64,000 nt of DNA from Paenibacillus sp. DCT19 (GTDB lineage Bacteria; Bacillota; Bacilli; Paenibacillales; Paenibacillaceae): positions 1,747,501-1,811,500 of the forward strand of contig NZ_CP029639.1 in the NCBI RefSeq assembly GCF_003268635.1, written 5' to 3'. Below are positions 38,099-48,127 of this stretch, piece by piece. The notes under the pieces were generated by a model. That model made no database searches and was not told the DNA's origin. It worked only from the letters and a program-made list of their open reading frames with translations. The translations under genes were made by a program, and so were the position numbers. Every line of letters starts with the position of its first letter. Position 1 is the first letter of the stretch.

Positions 38099-38847
38099 TT
38101 GAACTTAAGCAAATACACAAAAGCTTCGGGAACAACAAGGTGCTGACCGGAATTGACCTAAATGTGGCACGTGGTGAGGTCGTTGCGATTTTGGGGCCAA
38201 GTGGCTCGGGCAAAACCACACTTCTGCGCTGCATTAACTATCTGGAAAAACCGGATTCCGGGCATATCACACTCGGAGATTTCACCTTGGATTATAAGAA
38301 GCATGGCAAAAAGGACATCCATGCCCTACGCCAAAAATCAGCAATGGTATTCCAGCAATACAATTTGTTCCGCCACAAAACGGCGCTGCAAAATGTGATG
38401 GAAGGTCTCGTTGCTGTCCGCAAAGTGCCAAAGGATGAAGCACGGGCGCGTAGCGCTGCCTTGTTGGAGAAGGTGGGTCTCGGAAATAAGCTTGACTCGT
38501 ACCCTAGTGAGCTGTCAGGTGGACAACAGCAGCGCGTTGGCATTGCACGAGCCTTGGCGATGAATCCGGAAGTTATTTTGTTCGATGAGCCAACCTCTGC
38601 TCTGGACCCGGAACTTGTCGGTGAGGTGCTGGCTGTTATCCGTCAAATTGCGAAGGAAGGCATTACGATGATCATTGTTACCCATGAGATGGGTTTTGCT
38701 CAGGAAGTAGCGAATCACGTTGTATTTATGGATGGTGGAGTCATTGTTGAGGAAGGGGAACCAACGCAATTATTCCGATATCCCAAAGAGGAACGTACAA
38801 AACAGTTTCTTAAACGGATTACGCCTGATAGCGCGTATTCCATATAG
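38095..38847 (+). CDS. cystine/amino-acid ABC ATPase (TcyN-like)
   Basis: 250 residues. Walker A GPSGSGKT (34-41), Q-loop FQQYNLF, signature ELSGGQQQR, Walker [15 protein letters not shown] and switch His in VTHEMGFA. It energises the two coupled permeases. Confidence 0.92.
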   Translation: MIELKQIHKSFGNNKVLTGIDLNVARGEVVAILGPSGSGKTTLLRCINYLEKPDSGHITLGDFTLDYKKHGKKDIHALRQKSAMVFQQYNLFRHKTALQNVMEGLVAVRKVPKDEARARSAALLEKVGLGNKLDSYPSELSGGQQQRVGIARALAMNPEVILFDEPTSALDPELVGEVLAVIRQIAKEGITMIIVTHEMGFAQEVANHVVFMDGGVIVEEGEPTQLFRYPKEERTKQFLKRITPDSAYSI

Positions 38848-38870
38848 GGCACATTTGAGGAGGAAGGTAT

Positions 38871-39881
38871 ATGTCATTTACATTGGGGATTTTGGATCAA
38901 AGCATTGTGTTTCCCGGCCAAACGGCTGCGGAAGCGCTGAATAATACAGTCGAACTTGTGAAGCTGGCAGAGTCGCTTGGCTATGATCGGTTTTGGGTAG
39001 CTGAACATCATGACTCGGAAGGTGTTGCCGGATCGTCGCCAGAAGTACTGGTATCTTATTTGCTCGCACAGACCCGTACGATCCGGATTGGCTCTGGAGG
39101 CGTAATGCTCCAGCACTACAGCCCATATAAAGTAGCGGAGAACTTTAATGTACTTGCAACGCTGGCACCTGGTCGAGTGGAACTGGGCATCGGGCGTGCA
39201 CCCGGAGGTTTACCTCGTTCTACGAAGGCGCTGCAAAAAGGGATCGCCGAACCAGAAACGTTGGAAGAAAAATTGGTGGAACTTCAAGACTTCTTGCATT
39301 CCTCTGCGGGTGAACACCATGCACAGCCTGGGCTATCTGCTCACCCGTTGCCGGTAAACCCAGCAGGTATTTACATGCTGGGCACGAGTGTTTCCAGTGC
39401 TGAATTAGCGGCAAGGCAGGGGCTGCCTTATGTATTTGCACTGTTTATTAATAGTGATCCTGAGACAGCGCGAGCTGCGCTGGACACCTACCGCGATCTA
39501 TTCAATCGTGAGCAGCATGGGGAGCCACAAGCCACTCTGGCCTTATCTGTTATTGCAGCAGATACGGAAGAAGAGGCAGCAGAACTGGCAGGACAGCACA
39601 AAAGCGTACGTGTGACATTGGCCAGTGGCAAAACCGTTAATGTGCAGACACTTGAGCAAGCGGAGGAATTCGCAAGACAAGCGGGAGAATCGTATACAGC
39701 GGTTGAGCGTGAAGCGGACATCACCCGTGGCACGAAGGAAACCGTACGGGAGCGGTTACTTGAACTGTCGGAGGAATACGGTGTAGATAGCTTTGTATTT
39801 ACAACGATTGTCCCTGATTTTAATAAAAGGGTTCGTTCCTTCCAGTTGCTTAAAGAGGCGTTTACAGAAGAATTGGTGTGA
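38871..39881 (+). CDS. luciferase-like flavin monooxygenase (YtmO-like)
   Basis: 336 residues, LLM class (MSFTLGILDQS, then YDRFWVAEHHDSEGVAGSSP and GVMLQHYSPYKVAENF), a bacterial-luciferase TIM barrel using FMNH2. In the B. subtilis ytm region a similar gene sits right after tcyN. It probably oxidises imported organosulfur compounds. AGGAGGAAGG lies ahead of ATG 38871. Confidence 0.87.
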   Translation: MSFTLGILDQSIVFPGQTAAEALNNTVELVKLAESLGYDRFWVAEHHDSEGVAGSSPEVLVSYLLAQTRTIRIGSGGVMLQHYSPYKVAENFNVLATLAPGRVELGIGRAPGGLPRSTKALQKGIAEPETLEEKLVELQDFLHSSAGEHHAQPGLSAHPLPVNPAGIYMLGTSVSSAELAARQGLPYVFALFINSDPETARAALDTYRDLFNREQHGEPQATLALSVIAADTEEEAAELAGQHKSVRVTLASGKTVNVQTLEQAEEFARQAGESYTAVEREADITRGTKETVRERLLELSEEYGVDSFVFTTIVPDFNKRVRSFQLLKEAFTEELV

Positions 39882-39926
39882 CCATATCACGTATAAATTT
39901 ATGATATAGATCGGAGAGCGGTAATT

Positions 39927-40421
39927 ATGGGAAACACAGTAAACACAACGGAGTCAATCATTTCCGCTTATATACAGGCGTATAACGTGATTGAACAGGA
40001 AATTGCGGGACTAACCGAGCAGCAGGTGAGATGGAAGTCATCTCCAACTTCATGGAGTGTTACGGAGGTGCTGGCACATCTGGTGGATCATAGCATCGTT
40101 GTTTCCTTTCGAATCCGTGAAATATTAGCGGGATCACAGGTAAAGTTACCTGCGTTTGATCAGGATGCATGGGTTGCTGGACAAAAAGCGAATGAGGAAC
40201 ACGTATCCAAACTTATTGCGATTGCTCACGGTTTGGTTCAATACAATTCTGGACTTCTGGAGCGGCTTGACGAACAGGAATGGAACAAAACCGGTATTAA
40301 TTTTAAAGGCGAGACGGTCTCTCTTTCCGCGATCCTTCCAGCATTTGTTGCTCATGTGCAGCACCATGTGAACCAGATTCAGAGAATTAAGCAGGAAGCA
40401 GCCGGAAAGCAGGTGCTGTGA
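39927..40421 (+). CDS. DinB/DUF664-type four-helix protein
   Basis: 164 residues, four-helix DinB-like layout with candidate metal histidines (VLAHLVDHSI near the start and HVQHHVNQI near the end). Members include thiol-dependent transferases, which would fit bacillithiol chemistry in a sulfur operon. It overlaps the next gene. Confidence 0.75.
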   Translation: MGNTVNTTESIISAYIQAYNVIEQEIAGLTEQQVRWKSSPTSWSVTEVLAHLVDHSIVVSFRIREILAGSQVKLPAFDQDAWVAGQKANEEHVSKLIAIAHGLVQYNSGLLERLDEQEWNKTGINFKGETVSLSAILPAFVAHVQHHVNQIQRIKQEAAGKQVL

Positions 40422-41002
40422 TGGGAAATATAGAGGCAGAGTTCAATGGAAGGCAGCATACGACAGAGGGTGCAAAGGGTCGTGAACCTTTTATTAGAGA
40501 GGCCACTCCCGAAGACTTTCATGTATTGGAGGCAGTTCTGCTGGATGCATATAGCCAATATGAACAGGAACTGCCTGATGATGTATGGATTGCGTATAAA
40601 GCAAGCATTGTAGAAGCGATAGAGCAATCGTCAACGGTAGCGAAGCTGGTAGCTGAGCTTGATGGAGAAGTTGTAGGCAGTGTATTTGTGTATGCTTCAT
40701 CCGAAACGGCTTACGGTAGGCCAGAGCTTGGCATCCACTCTCCTGTTATTCGTCTGCTCGGCGTGACAAGCAAGGCACGTGGCAGAGGCGTGGCTACGGC
40801 GTTAATTCGAGCCAGCGCTCAATTCGCTAGAGAAAGTGGAGCGCATACGTTGCACCTTCATACCTCGGATATGATGGGGGAGGCTATCCGTCTCTATGAG
40901 CGACTGGGCTTTGAACGAGCCTACGATAAAGAATTTACTACAGGGCAGGCGCTAGTCAAGAGCTATTGCTTGCAGCTAGCCAACACTCCACTGCTTCAAT
41001 AA
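40418..41002 (+). CDS. GNAT N-acetyltransferase (YtmI-like)
   Basis: 194 residues. GNAT acetyl-CoA loop LLGVTSKARGRGVATALIRAS and the C-terminal YERLGFERA motif. B. subtilis ytmI in the same pathway is an acetyltransferase that acts on S-substituted cysteines before oxidation, so the same role is proposed. GTG 40418 and ATG 40421 are adjacent possible starts. Confidence 0.8.
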   Translation: MMGNIEAEFNGRQHTTEGAKGREPFIREATPEDFHVLEAVLLDAYSQYEQELPDDVWIAYKASIVEAIEQSSTVAKLVAELDGEVVGSVFVYASSETAYGRPELGIHSPVIRLLGVTSKARGRGVATALIRASAQFARESGAHTLHLHTSDMMGEAIRLYERLGFERAYDKEFTTGQALVKSYCLQLANTPLLQ

Positions 41003-41028
41003 ATGCGACACTGCGGGAGGTATGAATC

Positions 41029-42366
41029 ATGAGTAAACCCAAACAGCTTAAATTAGGCAGTATTATTCTGGGCGTTGGTGGAACGATGTCTAGTTGGCGT
41101 CATCCGAGTGTACCCGTGGATGCCAGCGTTAATCTGGACTTTTACACACAGCAGGCACAGACGGCGGAGCGAGGTAAATTCGATCTTGTGTTTATTGCTG
41201 ACGGATTGTCTATTAATGAAAAGTCCATTCCTCACTTTCTGAATCGCTTCGAGCCATTGACGATTCTGTCCGCGCTTGCGGCAGTCACCACTCGAATCGG
41301 GCTGGTGGGGACGTTATCCAGCACGTACAGTGAACCTTTTAACGCAGCTCGTCAGTTTGCTTCTCTTGATCATATCAGCAAGGGACGTGGAGGCTGGAAT
41401 CTGGTGACATCACCGCTGGAAGGTTCGGCAGCCAATTATAGCAAGGAGCAGCACCCATCTCATGGGGATCGTTACGAGATTGCAGAGGAGTTCTTGGACA
41501 TTGTGCGTGGTCTCTGGGATTCATGGGAGGATGATGCCTTTGTACGGAACAAGGAGACGGGTGTCTTTTTTGATGCTGATAAGCTACATGCGCTTAATCA
41601 TGAAGGCAAACATTTCAAGGTAGCGGGGCCACTCAACATTGCACGTACCAAACAGGGACAGCCTGTCGTGTTCCAGGCGGGTTCATCAGAGCCCGGCAAA
41701 CAACTCGCGGCGAAGGGAGCCGACGCAGTATTTACGGGACAGAACTCCATCGAAGATGCCAGAGCATTCTATCAGGATGTGAAGCAGCGTACGCTTACGG
41801 AAGGGCGCGGAGTTGATGACCTTGCCATTATGGTAGGCATTGTTCCCATTGTTGAGCAAACGGACGAGGCGGCGGAGCAGAGATACCAGGAGTCTATAAA
41901 CCGCATACCGATTACGGAAGCGCTGGATGTGCTGGCCCGGTTCTTCGACCATCATGATTTTCATCAGTACCCGCTGGACGAGCCATTCCCGGAGCTTGGC
42001 AATATAGGACAAAACTCATTCCGCAGCAGCACCGATCGCATCAAAGCGAGAGCTCGTGAACTAGGACAGACGTTGCGACAGGTCGCGCTGGAAGCGGTGG
42101 CGCCGCGTACTCCTTTTATCGGATCACCTGAGACGGTAGCAGATACGCTACAGCACTGGTTCGAGACGGGAGCAGCCGACGGCTTCATTGTGCATCCGAT
42201 TAGACCGGAAGACCTTGATGTTTTTGTCGATAACGTTGTGCCCATTTTACAGGAGCGGGGTGTGTTTCGTAACGATTATGAGTTTGACACACTGCGAGGC
42301 CATCTCGGGTTGCCAATACCGGAAAATCGTTATGCCCAGCTGAAGGAAGCGAATACCGCATTTTAA
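41029..42366 (+). CDS. NtaA/SnaA-family flavin monooxygenase (YtnJ-like), copy 1
   Basis: 445 residues, long LLM form of the nitrilotriacetate monooxygenase / pristinamycin synthase A family: [43 protein letters not shown], and [21 protein letters not shown]. It cleaves C-S or C-N bonds with reduced FMN. B. subtilis YtnJ oxidises N-acetyl S-alkyl cysteines. GGGAGG lies ahead of ATG 41029. Confidence 0.87.
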   Translation: MSKPKQLKLGSIILGVGGTMSSWRHPSVPVDASVNLDFYTQQAQTAERGKFDLVFIADGLSINEKSIPHFLNRFEPLTILSALAAVTTRIGLVGTLSSTYSEPFNAARQFASLDHISKGRGGWNLVTSPLEGSAANYSKEQHPSHGDRYEIAEEFLDIVRGLWDSWEDDAFVRNKETGVFFDADKLHALNHEGKHFKVAGPLNIARTKQGQPVVFQAGSSEPGKQLAAKGADAVFTGQNSIEDARAFYQDVKQRTLTEGRGVDDLAIMVGIVPIVEQTDEAAEQRYQESINRIPITEALDVLARFFDHHDFHQYPLDEPFPELGNIGQNSFRSSTDRIKARARELGQTLRQVALEAVAPRTPFIGSPETVADTLQHWFETGAADGFIVHPIRPEDLDVFVDNVVPILQERGVFRNDYEFDTLRGHLGLPIPENRYAQLKEANTAF

Positions 42367-42372
42367 AATGTG

Positions 42373-42383
42373 TGTTCAAAAAG
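42373..42383 (+). repeat. half-site of the TGTTCAAAAAG repeat
   Basis: TGTTCAAAAAG just after the copy 1 monooxygenase stop matches the left end of the repeats at 36627 and 60722; no right end follows. It may be a relic or chance. Confidence 0.3.
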
Positions 42384-42402
42384 AGTTGAGAGGAGAACGG
42401 TT

Positions 42403-43725
42403 ATGTCTAGAGAGGGTCAATTAAAGCTGGGCACATCCTTGCACGGCGTAGGTTCCAGTGTTTCGGGCTGGAGACATCCGGATCTACCGGCAGATGCAAG
42501 TATTAATATCGATTTTTATATTCAGCAGGCTAAGCGGGCGGAGGCAGGCAAGCTTGATTTTGTATTTATTGCAGATGGTTTACATATTACCGAGAAGTCA
42601 ATTCCTCATTTTTTGAATCGTTTTGAGCCACTCACGGTTTTATCTGCCCTGGCAGCATCGACTAGAAACATCGGTCTCGCGGGAACGCTGTCCACTTCCT
42701 ATAGCGAACCTTTTACCGTGGCTCGTCAGTTTGCGTCTCTGGATCATCTCAGCGGTGGACGTGCAGCGTGGAATGTGGTGACCTCGCCATCGGAGGGTGT
42801 GGCCGACAACTTCAACAAGGGAGGCCATCCCGATCATGAAACCCGTTACCGCATGGCAGAAGAGTACGTAGAGGTTACGCGGGGACTGTGGGATTCGTGG
42901 GAAGATGATGCGTTAATTCGAGACAAGGAAAGCGGCGTTTTCTTTGATCCGGAGAAGCTGCACAAGCTCAATCATAAGGGTGAGTTTTATCAGGTAGCTG
43001 GCCCGCTGAACATCGCGCGTTCGAAACAGGGACATCCCGTCATTTTCCAAGCAGGTGCATCGGAATCAGGGCGGAATTTTGCTGCGAGTACAGCAGATGC
43101 TGTCTTTGTTCATGGGAATTCATTGGAGGAAGCCAAGACGGTATATGATGACCTGAAGCAGCGGGCTGTCTCCCACGGACGCAAGCCGGAGGACATTCTG
43201 GTTTTGCCAGGCATTGCACCGATTGTAGGGCATACCGAAGAGGAGGCGCAGCGTAAATATGATGAGGTTGTCCGTCTTGGCTCCGTCGAAGATGCGGTTC
43301 AATACTTGAGTCGTTACTTCGATTATCATGATTTTACGCAGTATGCTCTGGATGAGCCTTTCCCGGATCTGGGCGATTTCGGCTCTAATGGCTTCCGAAG
43401 TCTGACGGATCAGATCAAAAGGGATGCGAAGGAGCAAGGGTTAACGTTGCGCGAGGTTGCTCTACATGTGGCACAGCCCCGCCCCCTATTTTTTGGAACA
43501 CCTGAAACGATTGCTGACAGGATGCAGCTATGGTTCGAGCAGCAGGCGGTGGACGGCTTTATTATTCTCCCGACGGTACCGAATGGTCTGGAGGATTTTG
43601 TAGAGCTGGTTGTACCTGTGCTGCAACAGCGTGGTCTGTTCCGCACGGAGTATGAGCACGATACGTTACGTGGCAATCTGGGACTTTCTGTTCCGGTTAA
43701 CCGTTATGTTGCTCAGGGTAGCTGA
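42403..43725 (+). CDS. NtaA/SnaA-family flavin monooxygenase (YtnJ-like), copy 2
   Basis: 440 residues from ATG 42403, which follows GAGAGGAG; the longer frame from 42370 starts in the repeat half-site. It is clearly paralogous to the preceding gene over its full length (shared [23 protein letters not shown] start, [15 protein letters not shown]). Tandem copies suggest two sulfur substrates. Last gene of the operon. Confidence 0.87.
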   Translation: MSREGQLKLGTSLHGVGSSVSGWRHPDLPADASINIDFYIQQAKRAEAGKLDFVFIADGLHITEKSIPHFLNRFEPLTVLSALAASTRNIGLAGTLSTSYSEPFTVARQFASLDHLSGGRAAWNVVTSPSEGVADNFNKGGHPDHETRYRMAEEYVEVTRGLWDSWEDDALIRDKESGVFFDPEKLHKLNHKGEFYQVAGPLNIARSKQGHPVIFQAGASESGRNFAASTADAVFVHGNSLEEAKTVYDDLKQRAVSHGRKPEDILVLPGIAPIVGHTEEEAQRKYDEVVRLGSVEDAVQYLSRYFDYHDFTQYALDEPFPDLGDFGSNGFRSLTDQIKRDAKEQGLTLREVALHVAQPRPLFFGTPETIADRMQLWFEQQAVDGFIILPTVPNGLEDFVELVVPVLQQRGLFRTEYEHDTLRGNLGLSVPVNRYVAQGS

Positions 43726-43791
43726 ATTGGTTTCTAATCGTGGAAGGGTGGTTTCCAAACGAAGGACAGGTGGAATTTCATTATGAAGGAC

Positions 43792-43840
43792 AAGAGGTTG
43801 TCCCATTAGTCATGAATCATGACGGGGATGGCCTCTTTTT
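43792..43840. terminator. bidirectional terminator between convergent genes
   Basis: AAGAGGTTGTCCC pairs with GGGATGGCCTCTT through a long stem containing G-U pairs and an inner ATGA/TCAT pairing, followed by T residues on the plus strand. It serves the sulfur operon and overlaps the 3' end of the minus-strand gene. Confidence 0.7.
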
Positions 43841-44221
43841 GCTTCTAAAAATAACTAGTTTAAATCCACTCCATATGACCACTACAATATTTAGTACTAA
43901 TAGACCGATATACCCGTCTGTGATCCTCGTACGCTCAACCCACTTATTCACTAACTCTCCTGAGAGAGCTTGTTTGTGCAAATACGTTTCTAGTGTGTCA
44001 TGGTTGATCTCGTCGATATATATGAGTGGAAATTCCATACTATTGGTAGAAGCTAACGGTGGATAGAAATCTACCCATTTCTGCCCTGCCCATCTGTCAT
44101 ACTTATACCTAAAGTCTACGCTGGAATCGAGGTCAACCCACCTGGAATTACCTAATATAAGTAAAATACATAGTGTAACGATACTCAAAATTAACCCCTT
44201 ATTCTTCAAAATAAAGCACAT
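43817..44221 (-). CDS. small membrane protein with two helices
   Basis: 134 residues: membrane helix about 8-25, an external soluble loop of about 75 residues rich in Tyr/Asp/Trp, and a second helix about 103-122 with a basic tail (FRSKKRPSPS). The strand, the convergent terminator and the positive-inside pattern support a real gene. No family recognised. Confidence 0.55.
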   Translation of the reverse strand: MCFILKNKGLILSIVTLCILLILGNSRWVDLDSSVDFRYKYDRWAGQKWVDFYPPLASTNSMEFPLIYIDEINHDTLETYLHKQALSGELVNKWVERTRITDGYIGLLVLNIVVVIWSGFKLVIFRSKKRPSPS

Positions 44222-44283
44222 CCTTATGTTGTTTGAATTACATTTATTTTCAAGTATACCTTGTGTTTTTGAAAATAGATATT

Positions 44284-44320
44284 TTGAAATGATGTCGCTT
44301 TAGTCCGGTTGAAATGTCGC
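44284..44320 (+). promoter_or_regulatory. direct repeat upstream of the siderophore gene (candidate AraC/Btr site)
   Basis: TTGAAATGATGTCGC (44284-44298) and TTGAAATGTCGC (44309-44320) form a direct repeat 25 bases apart, start to start. AraC-family activators bind such direct repeats, and an AraC-binding-protein fusion is encoded just downstream. The link is inferred. Confidence 0.4.
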
Positions 44321-44372
44321 AAAAGTACATGGTAACGCGATGTGAAGATCGTTTATACTCGCCATATACTAC

Positions 44373-44391
44373 GATAATGAAAATCATTATC
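44373..44391. promoter_or_regulatory. Fur box
   Basis: GATAATGAAAATCATTATC matches the 19-bp consensus GATAATGATAATCATTATC at 18 positions. It overlaps a probable -10 (GATAAT) and lies 20 bases ahead of the siderophore-binding gene, so iron repression is expected. Confidence 0.9.
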
Positions 44392-44411
44392 ACATATAAG
44401 GGGGATTCATC

Positions 44412-45455
44412 TTGATTAAAGGAACAGAGGGGAAAACGGCGATAAGTAAGGTATACGCTACCCAAAAATCACGATTTTTAATGGGTCTGATGCTGGCACT
44501 TGTGCTTGTATTAACGGCTTGTGGTGCCGGAGCAGGTACAAACGGGAGCAATGAGTCTGCTGCAACGCCTGCGGAGACACCTTCGAATACTGAAACTCAA
44601 ACAGCTACCGGAGCTTTTCCTGTAACGCTCAAACATATGAAGGGTGAGCTAACACTAGACGAGAAACCACAGAGAATTGCTGTGCTTGATGTTAAGTTTC
44701 TGGATCAAATGTTAGCTGTTGGCGAGAAGCCGGCAGGTAGTGTTATCGCTGGAGGCAACACCGATTTTCCAGAATACTTAGGTGATGAGCCGAAGGACGT
44801 ACAGGTTCTGGGTACACGTGACGAGCCTAATCTGGAAGCCATTGTAGCGTTGGACCCGGATCTGATCATCATGACCGACTTCCAAGAGAAACAGTATGAG
44901 AGTGTGAGCAAAATCGCACCTACCCTCGTACTCGACTTCTACGAAGACTGGCGCGATACGTTAGCTACGATTGCTCAGATTACAGACAAGCAGGATGAGG
45001 CAGAGAAAGTGCGCACAGCGTATGAAGAGAAAGCGGCTGGAGTGAAGGCGCAACTGACAGAGAAAATGGGAGATGAGACGATAGCCCTTATTCGTCCGAG
45101 AAAAGAAGGCATTCGTGTTCATGGTATCGAGCATCGTACAGGAGAAATTCTGTATAAGGACTTAGGTTTGAAAATGCCTGCACTTGTTGAGGAGATCAAA
45201 GGTGATACTTCTGTTGAAATCTCGATGGAGAAAGTTCCTGAGATCGGCGCAGATCGTTATTTCGTCCTGTCAGATGAGCTGTTTGCAGCAGAGGCAGAGG
45301 CAATGGTTAGTAATCCAGTATGGCAATCTCTAGATGCAGTGAAAAACAACCTTACTTATGACGTAAACTCAACTCTATGGATCGCATACTATGGTCCTAT
45401 CGCGATTAACCTTATTGTAGATCAAGCATCAGAAGCGCTGCTGGGATCGAATTAA
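44412..45455 (+). CDS. iron-siderophore ABC binding lipoprotein
   Basis: 347 residues from TTG 44412 (AAGGGGG seven bases upstream). Signal with lipobox ending at Cys37 (LTAC), a Ser/Thr/Glu linker, then a class III binding fold (PQRIAVLDVKFLDQMLAVGEKPAG; LDPDLIIMTDFQEK). It captures ferric siderophore under Fur control. Permease and ATPase genes are absent here. Confidence 0.88.
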   Translation: MIKGTEGKTAISKVYATQKSRFLMGLMLALVLVLTACGAGAGTNGSNESAATPAETPSNTETQTATGAFPVTLKHMKGELTLDEKPQRIAVLDVKFLDQMLAVGEKPAGSVIAGGNTDFPEYLGDEPKDVQVLGTRDEPNLEAIVALDPDLIIMTDFQEKQYESVSKIAPTLVLDFYEDWRDTLATIAQITDKQDEAEKVRTAYEEKAAGVKAQLTEKMGDETIALIRPRKEGIRVHGIEHRTGEILYKDLGLKMPALVEEIKGDTSVEISMEKVPEIGADRYFVLSDELFAAEAEAMVSNPVWQSLDAVKNNLTYDVNSTLWIAYYGPIAINLIVDQASEALLGSN

Positions 45456-45456
45456 T

Positions 45457-46233
45457 ATGAATCAGTATCTCTCGAGTGACTTATGGAAAGAAACCGTGGA
45501 GGATCATTCGATTCTGCTTGGTAAGCCGCCTGAGAATAGTGTTCGTATCATTGCTTTGAGTGAGCTGCATGATGAAGCGGTATGCCGAGAGTATATCAGC
45601 TGGTTTCAGGAGTATATTGATGCGCCTGACATGAAGGTTGCCGCTTCCATGTTAGCTAAGCGAATTGGTTATCTGTGGACAGCTCCACTTGTGACCGCAA
45701 TGACGTTTCATCATCAGCATGTTTCGTTTCAACTGGAGGACAGCTTTCTCTATCATCCGACGCTCTCACCTAATGAGGGCGGTACACGTTTTCCTTTTCT
45801 AGCGGTGAATGGGCTTCAAGCAGAAGAACTTACGGGAGAAAGAAACGTGTGGCGGGAAAGGGTAGTACAGGAGATATTTGCACAGCAGCTTACACCGTTG
45901 TTACAAACGCTTGCTGTGGTTGCTCCTCTTTCCATGAGCATTCTCTGGGAGAATATTATGGTACGTATTGGCCCGCTGTATACTCCTGATGAAGACGAGG
46001 AAGAGCAGAACATTCAGAACATTCAAGCCGATTTTTCGTATCTTACGCAGGTGGCATCTGGGCAAATCTTTGGTGTGAGAAAGAATCCGTTAACACGCTT
46101 CACGTACATTAAAGACAATGTTCCAGTTGCGAAAAGCGAACGAATCACGTGTTGTTTCTATTACCAGATGTCAGGGGAATATTGCAGAAAATGTCCGAAG
46201 ATTGACAGTGAGAATGAATCTCAATTAAAATGA
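45457..46233 (+). CDS. FhuF-like ferric-siderophore reductase
   Basis: 258 residues. The C-terminus has Cys232-Cys233-x9-Cys243-x2-Cys246, the FhuF-type cysteine pattern that binds a [2Fe-2S] cluster (x10 in E. coli FhuF). It would reduce and release iron from the imported siderophore in the cytosol. It starts one base after the binding-protein stop, so the two are co-expressed. Confidence 0.8.
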   Translation: MNQYLSSDLWKETVEDHSILLGKPPENSVRIIALSELHDEAVCREYISWFQEYIDAPDMKVAASMLAKRIGYLWTAPLVTAMTFHHQHVSFQLEDSFLYHPTLSPNEGGTRFPFLAVNGLQAEELTGERNVWRERVVQEIFAQQLTPLLQTLAVVAPLSMSILWENIMVRIGPLYTPDEDEEEQNIQNIQADFSYLTQVASGQIFGVRKNPLTRFTYIKDNVPVAKSERITCCFYYQMSGEYCRKCPKIDSENESQLK

Positions 46234-46250
46234 CAAGAGCAACAACTTTA

Positions 46251-46318
46251 CCTTTGCTAAGGGACTCGCTTGGATGTTAAAGGTGTACACCTATTCGGGC
46301 GATCCGCTCTAGCAAAGG
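46251..46318 (+). repeat. long imperfect hairpin with an inner perfect palindrome
   Basis: CCTTTGCT (46251-46258) pairs with AGCAAAGG (46311-46318); inside lies the perfect palindrome GGTGTACACC (46282-46291). No T tract. It sits between the reductase and the fused regulator and could be an operator or an RNA stem. Confidence 0.45.
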
Positions 46319-46343
46319 ATGCTATTGTCAGGAGATGAGAGAA

Positions 46344-48062
46344 ATGCCGCTGCAAGAACAGACAAGTCTATGGAGTAATACGGCGATCAAGGTGCTTGAC
46401 GTGCATAGCGGAATTTTGCAGACAGGCAGCGTTCTTAGCGAAACCGAATTAACATCCAATGTGTTGCTGCTGGCAGGCGGCGCAGAAGGGGAGCTCTTCA
46501 TAAATGGTGAGGTTTACCATTTAGGGGCTTCTTTTGCTGCCCATGTGGCTAAGGGGGCATCCTTTACGCTGACTGCTAGAGCGGACCATATTCAATATAT
46601 TGTGATCATGTATGAGGCTTCTTCCATGGAAGGAGCCTCCCTTATCATGCCCTCGTATCGCAAACATCCACTGAACATTTCATTTGTTCAGAATTCGGTA
46701 ACCCAAGTTGAATGGGTTCAAGTGGCTGAGAAAATCGTAGTGAAATGGAGCCGTGGAGAAGGACTGGAACGGTTTCATGCCAATGCATTGTTGCAGGGAG
46801 TAATCTACGAGCTCATTATGGAGTATGAAGGCAGTCAGGGCGGAGCAGAATCAGATGTGGTGAATGTTGTCACTGCATATATATCGGGACATTATCGCCA
46901 GAACCTGGAGCTGAAGGAGCTTGCCGCACTTGCTGGATGTAGCGTAAGGCAGCTACAGCGACGCTTCAAACAAGAGAAAGAGCTCGGGCCGATGGAGTAC
47001 GTCATTCAGCTACGGATGGAGAGTGCGGCGAGGATGCTGCGTCATACGGATGTTTCCATTGGTGAAATTGCTGACAAAATGGGCTATCGCGACATGTACT
47101 ATTTCAGTCGAGCGTTTAAAAAATATTTTGGAGTGCCTCCGCAGCGCTATAGGCTTTCGGTCGCTTCGAGAGATACACGCTTAACTAATCCCTTACTGCG
47201 AGACCGCACAGCTTCTTCCTATGAGTCTCCACAAGGCCCGGTGATTTGCCATATGCGCGGTGAATACTGTGTCACGAGTACTCCTCAGCGTATCGCTGTA
47301 CTTGATGTTCAATATGCGGATCATATGCTTGCGCTGGATTTATCTCCAGCAGGTAGTGTAGGAACGGGAAGTTCGGTGATTAATTTCCCTCAATATATTA
47401 GAGCCGGATTGCAAAATACCGCATTACTCGGAACGTATGAGTACCCTGATCTGCCTGCGGTGGAACGGTTGGCACCGGATCTGATTATCTGTACCGAGGT
47501 GCATGATCAGCACTATGAACGGTTAAGCCGCATTGCTCCAGTTCTCATGTTCAAGCGTAATGAGAGCTGGCAGACCATTCTGAGCTTGTTCGGTGAACTA
47601 ACGAGTAAGCGAGCAGAAGCCAAGCGTATTATTGCCGATTATCATCGACGAACGGCACTCTTGTCAGAAGAGCTTGCTCCAGTATTAGCAGGCAAAAGCG
47701 TGGCATTAATTCGTCCGCTGGAGTCTCTGGTTCGCGTACATTCGCCGTCTCATCGTACAGGTGCTGTGCTGTACCGTGATCTAGGTCTGCCTGCTCCGTT
47801 ATTTGTCGCAGATACCTCCGACACGGCCTATCATATTTCGGTAGATAGACTACCCGTTGTACATGCTAGTCACTACTTTTTACTCAGTAACGAACTCATT
47901 CAGGGTGGCATATCTGCGACAGAGCACCGTGTGTGGGGCATGCTTGATGAGGGTGAGCGACAACACATACACTCGGTCGACGCCGCAACCTGGATTGGCT
48001 GTTATGGACCGACAGGCATTAATGGGATTGTGGATCAGATCGCGCAGGCCTTTTTGGCTTGA
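46344..48062 (+). CDS. AraC regulator fused to a siderophore-binding domain (Btr-like)
   Basis: 572 residues from ATG 46344; the ATG at 46335 abuts AGGAG. N-terminal cupin-like part (about 1-150), two AraC helix-turn-helix motifs (about 180-275, LKELAALAGCSVRQLQRRFK and IGEIADKMGY), then a class III binding-protein domain (about 295-570). In B. subtilis, Btr has this fusion and activates siderophore uptake when it binds ferric bacillibactin. No signal peptide, so it senses the ligand inside the cell. Target genes are probably the two upstream. Confidence 0.87.
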   Translation: MPLQEQTSLWSNTAIKVLDVHSGILQTGSVLSETELTSNVLLLAGGAEGELFINGEVYHLGASFAAHVAKGASFTLTARADHIQYIVIMYEASSMEGASLIMPSYRKHPLNISFVQNSVTQVEWVQVAEKIVVKWSRGEGLERFHANALLQGVIYELIMEYEGSQGGAESDVVNVVTAYISGHYRQNLELKELAALAGCSVRQLQRRFKQEKELGPMEYVIQLRMESAARMLRHTDVSIGEIADKMGYRDMYYFSRAFKKYFGVPPQRYRLSVASRDTRLTNPLLRDRTASSYESPQGPVICHMRGEYCVTSTPQRIAVLDVQYADHMLALDLSPAGSVGTGSSVINFPQYIRAGLQNTALLGTYEYPDLPAVERLAPDLIICTEVHDQHYERLSRIAPVLMFKRNESWQTILSLFGELTSKRAEAKRIIADYHRRTALLSEELAPVLAGKSVALIRPLESLVRVHSPSHRTGAVLYRDLGLPAPLFVADTSDTAYHISVDRLPVVHASHYFLLSNELIQGGISATEHRVWGMLDEGERQHIHSVDAATWIGCYGPTGINGIVDQIAQAFLA

Positions 48063-48127
48063 GGGTGGGTTCTTGGTAAGGATTATCAATTAGATGTTAC
48101 TTGGACCTATGTCAAGAAAGTAGACAC

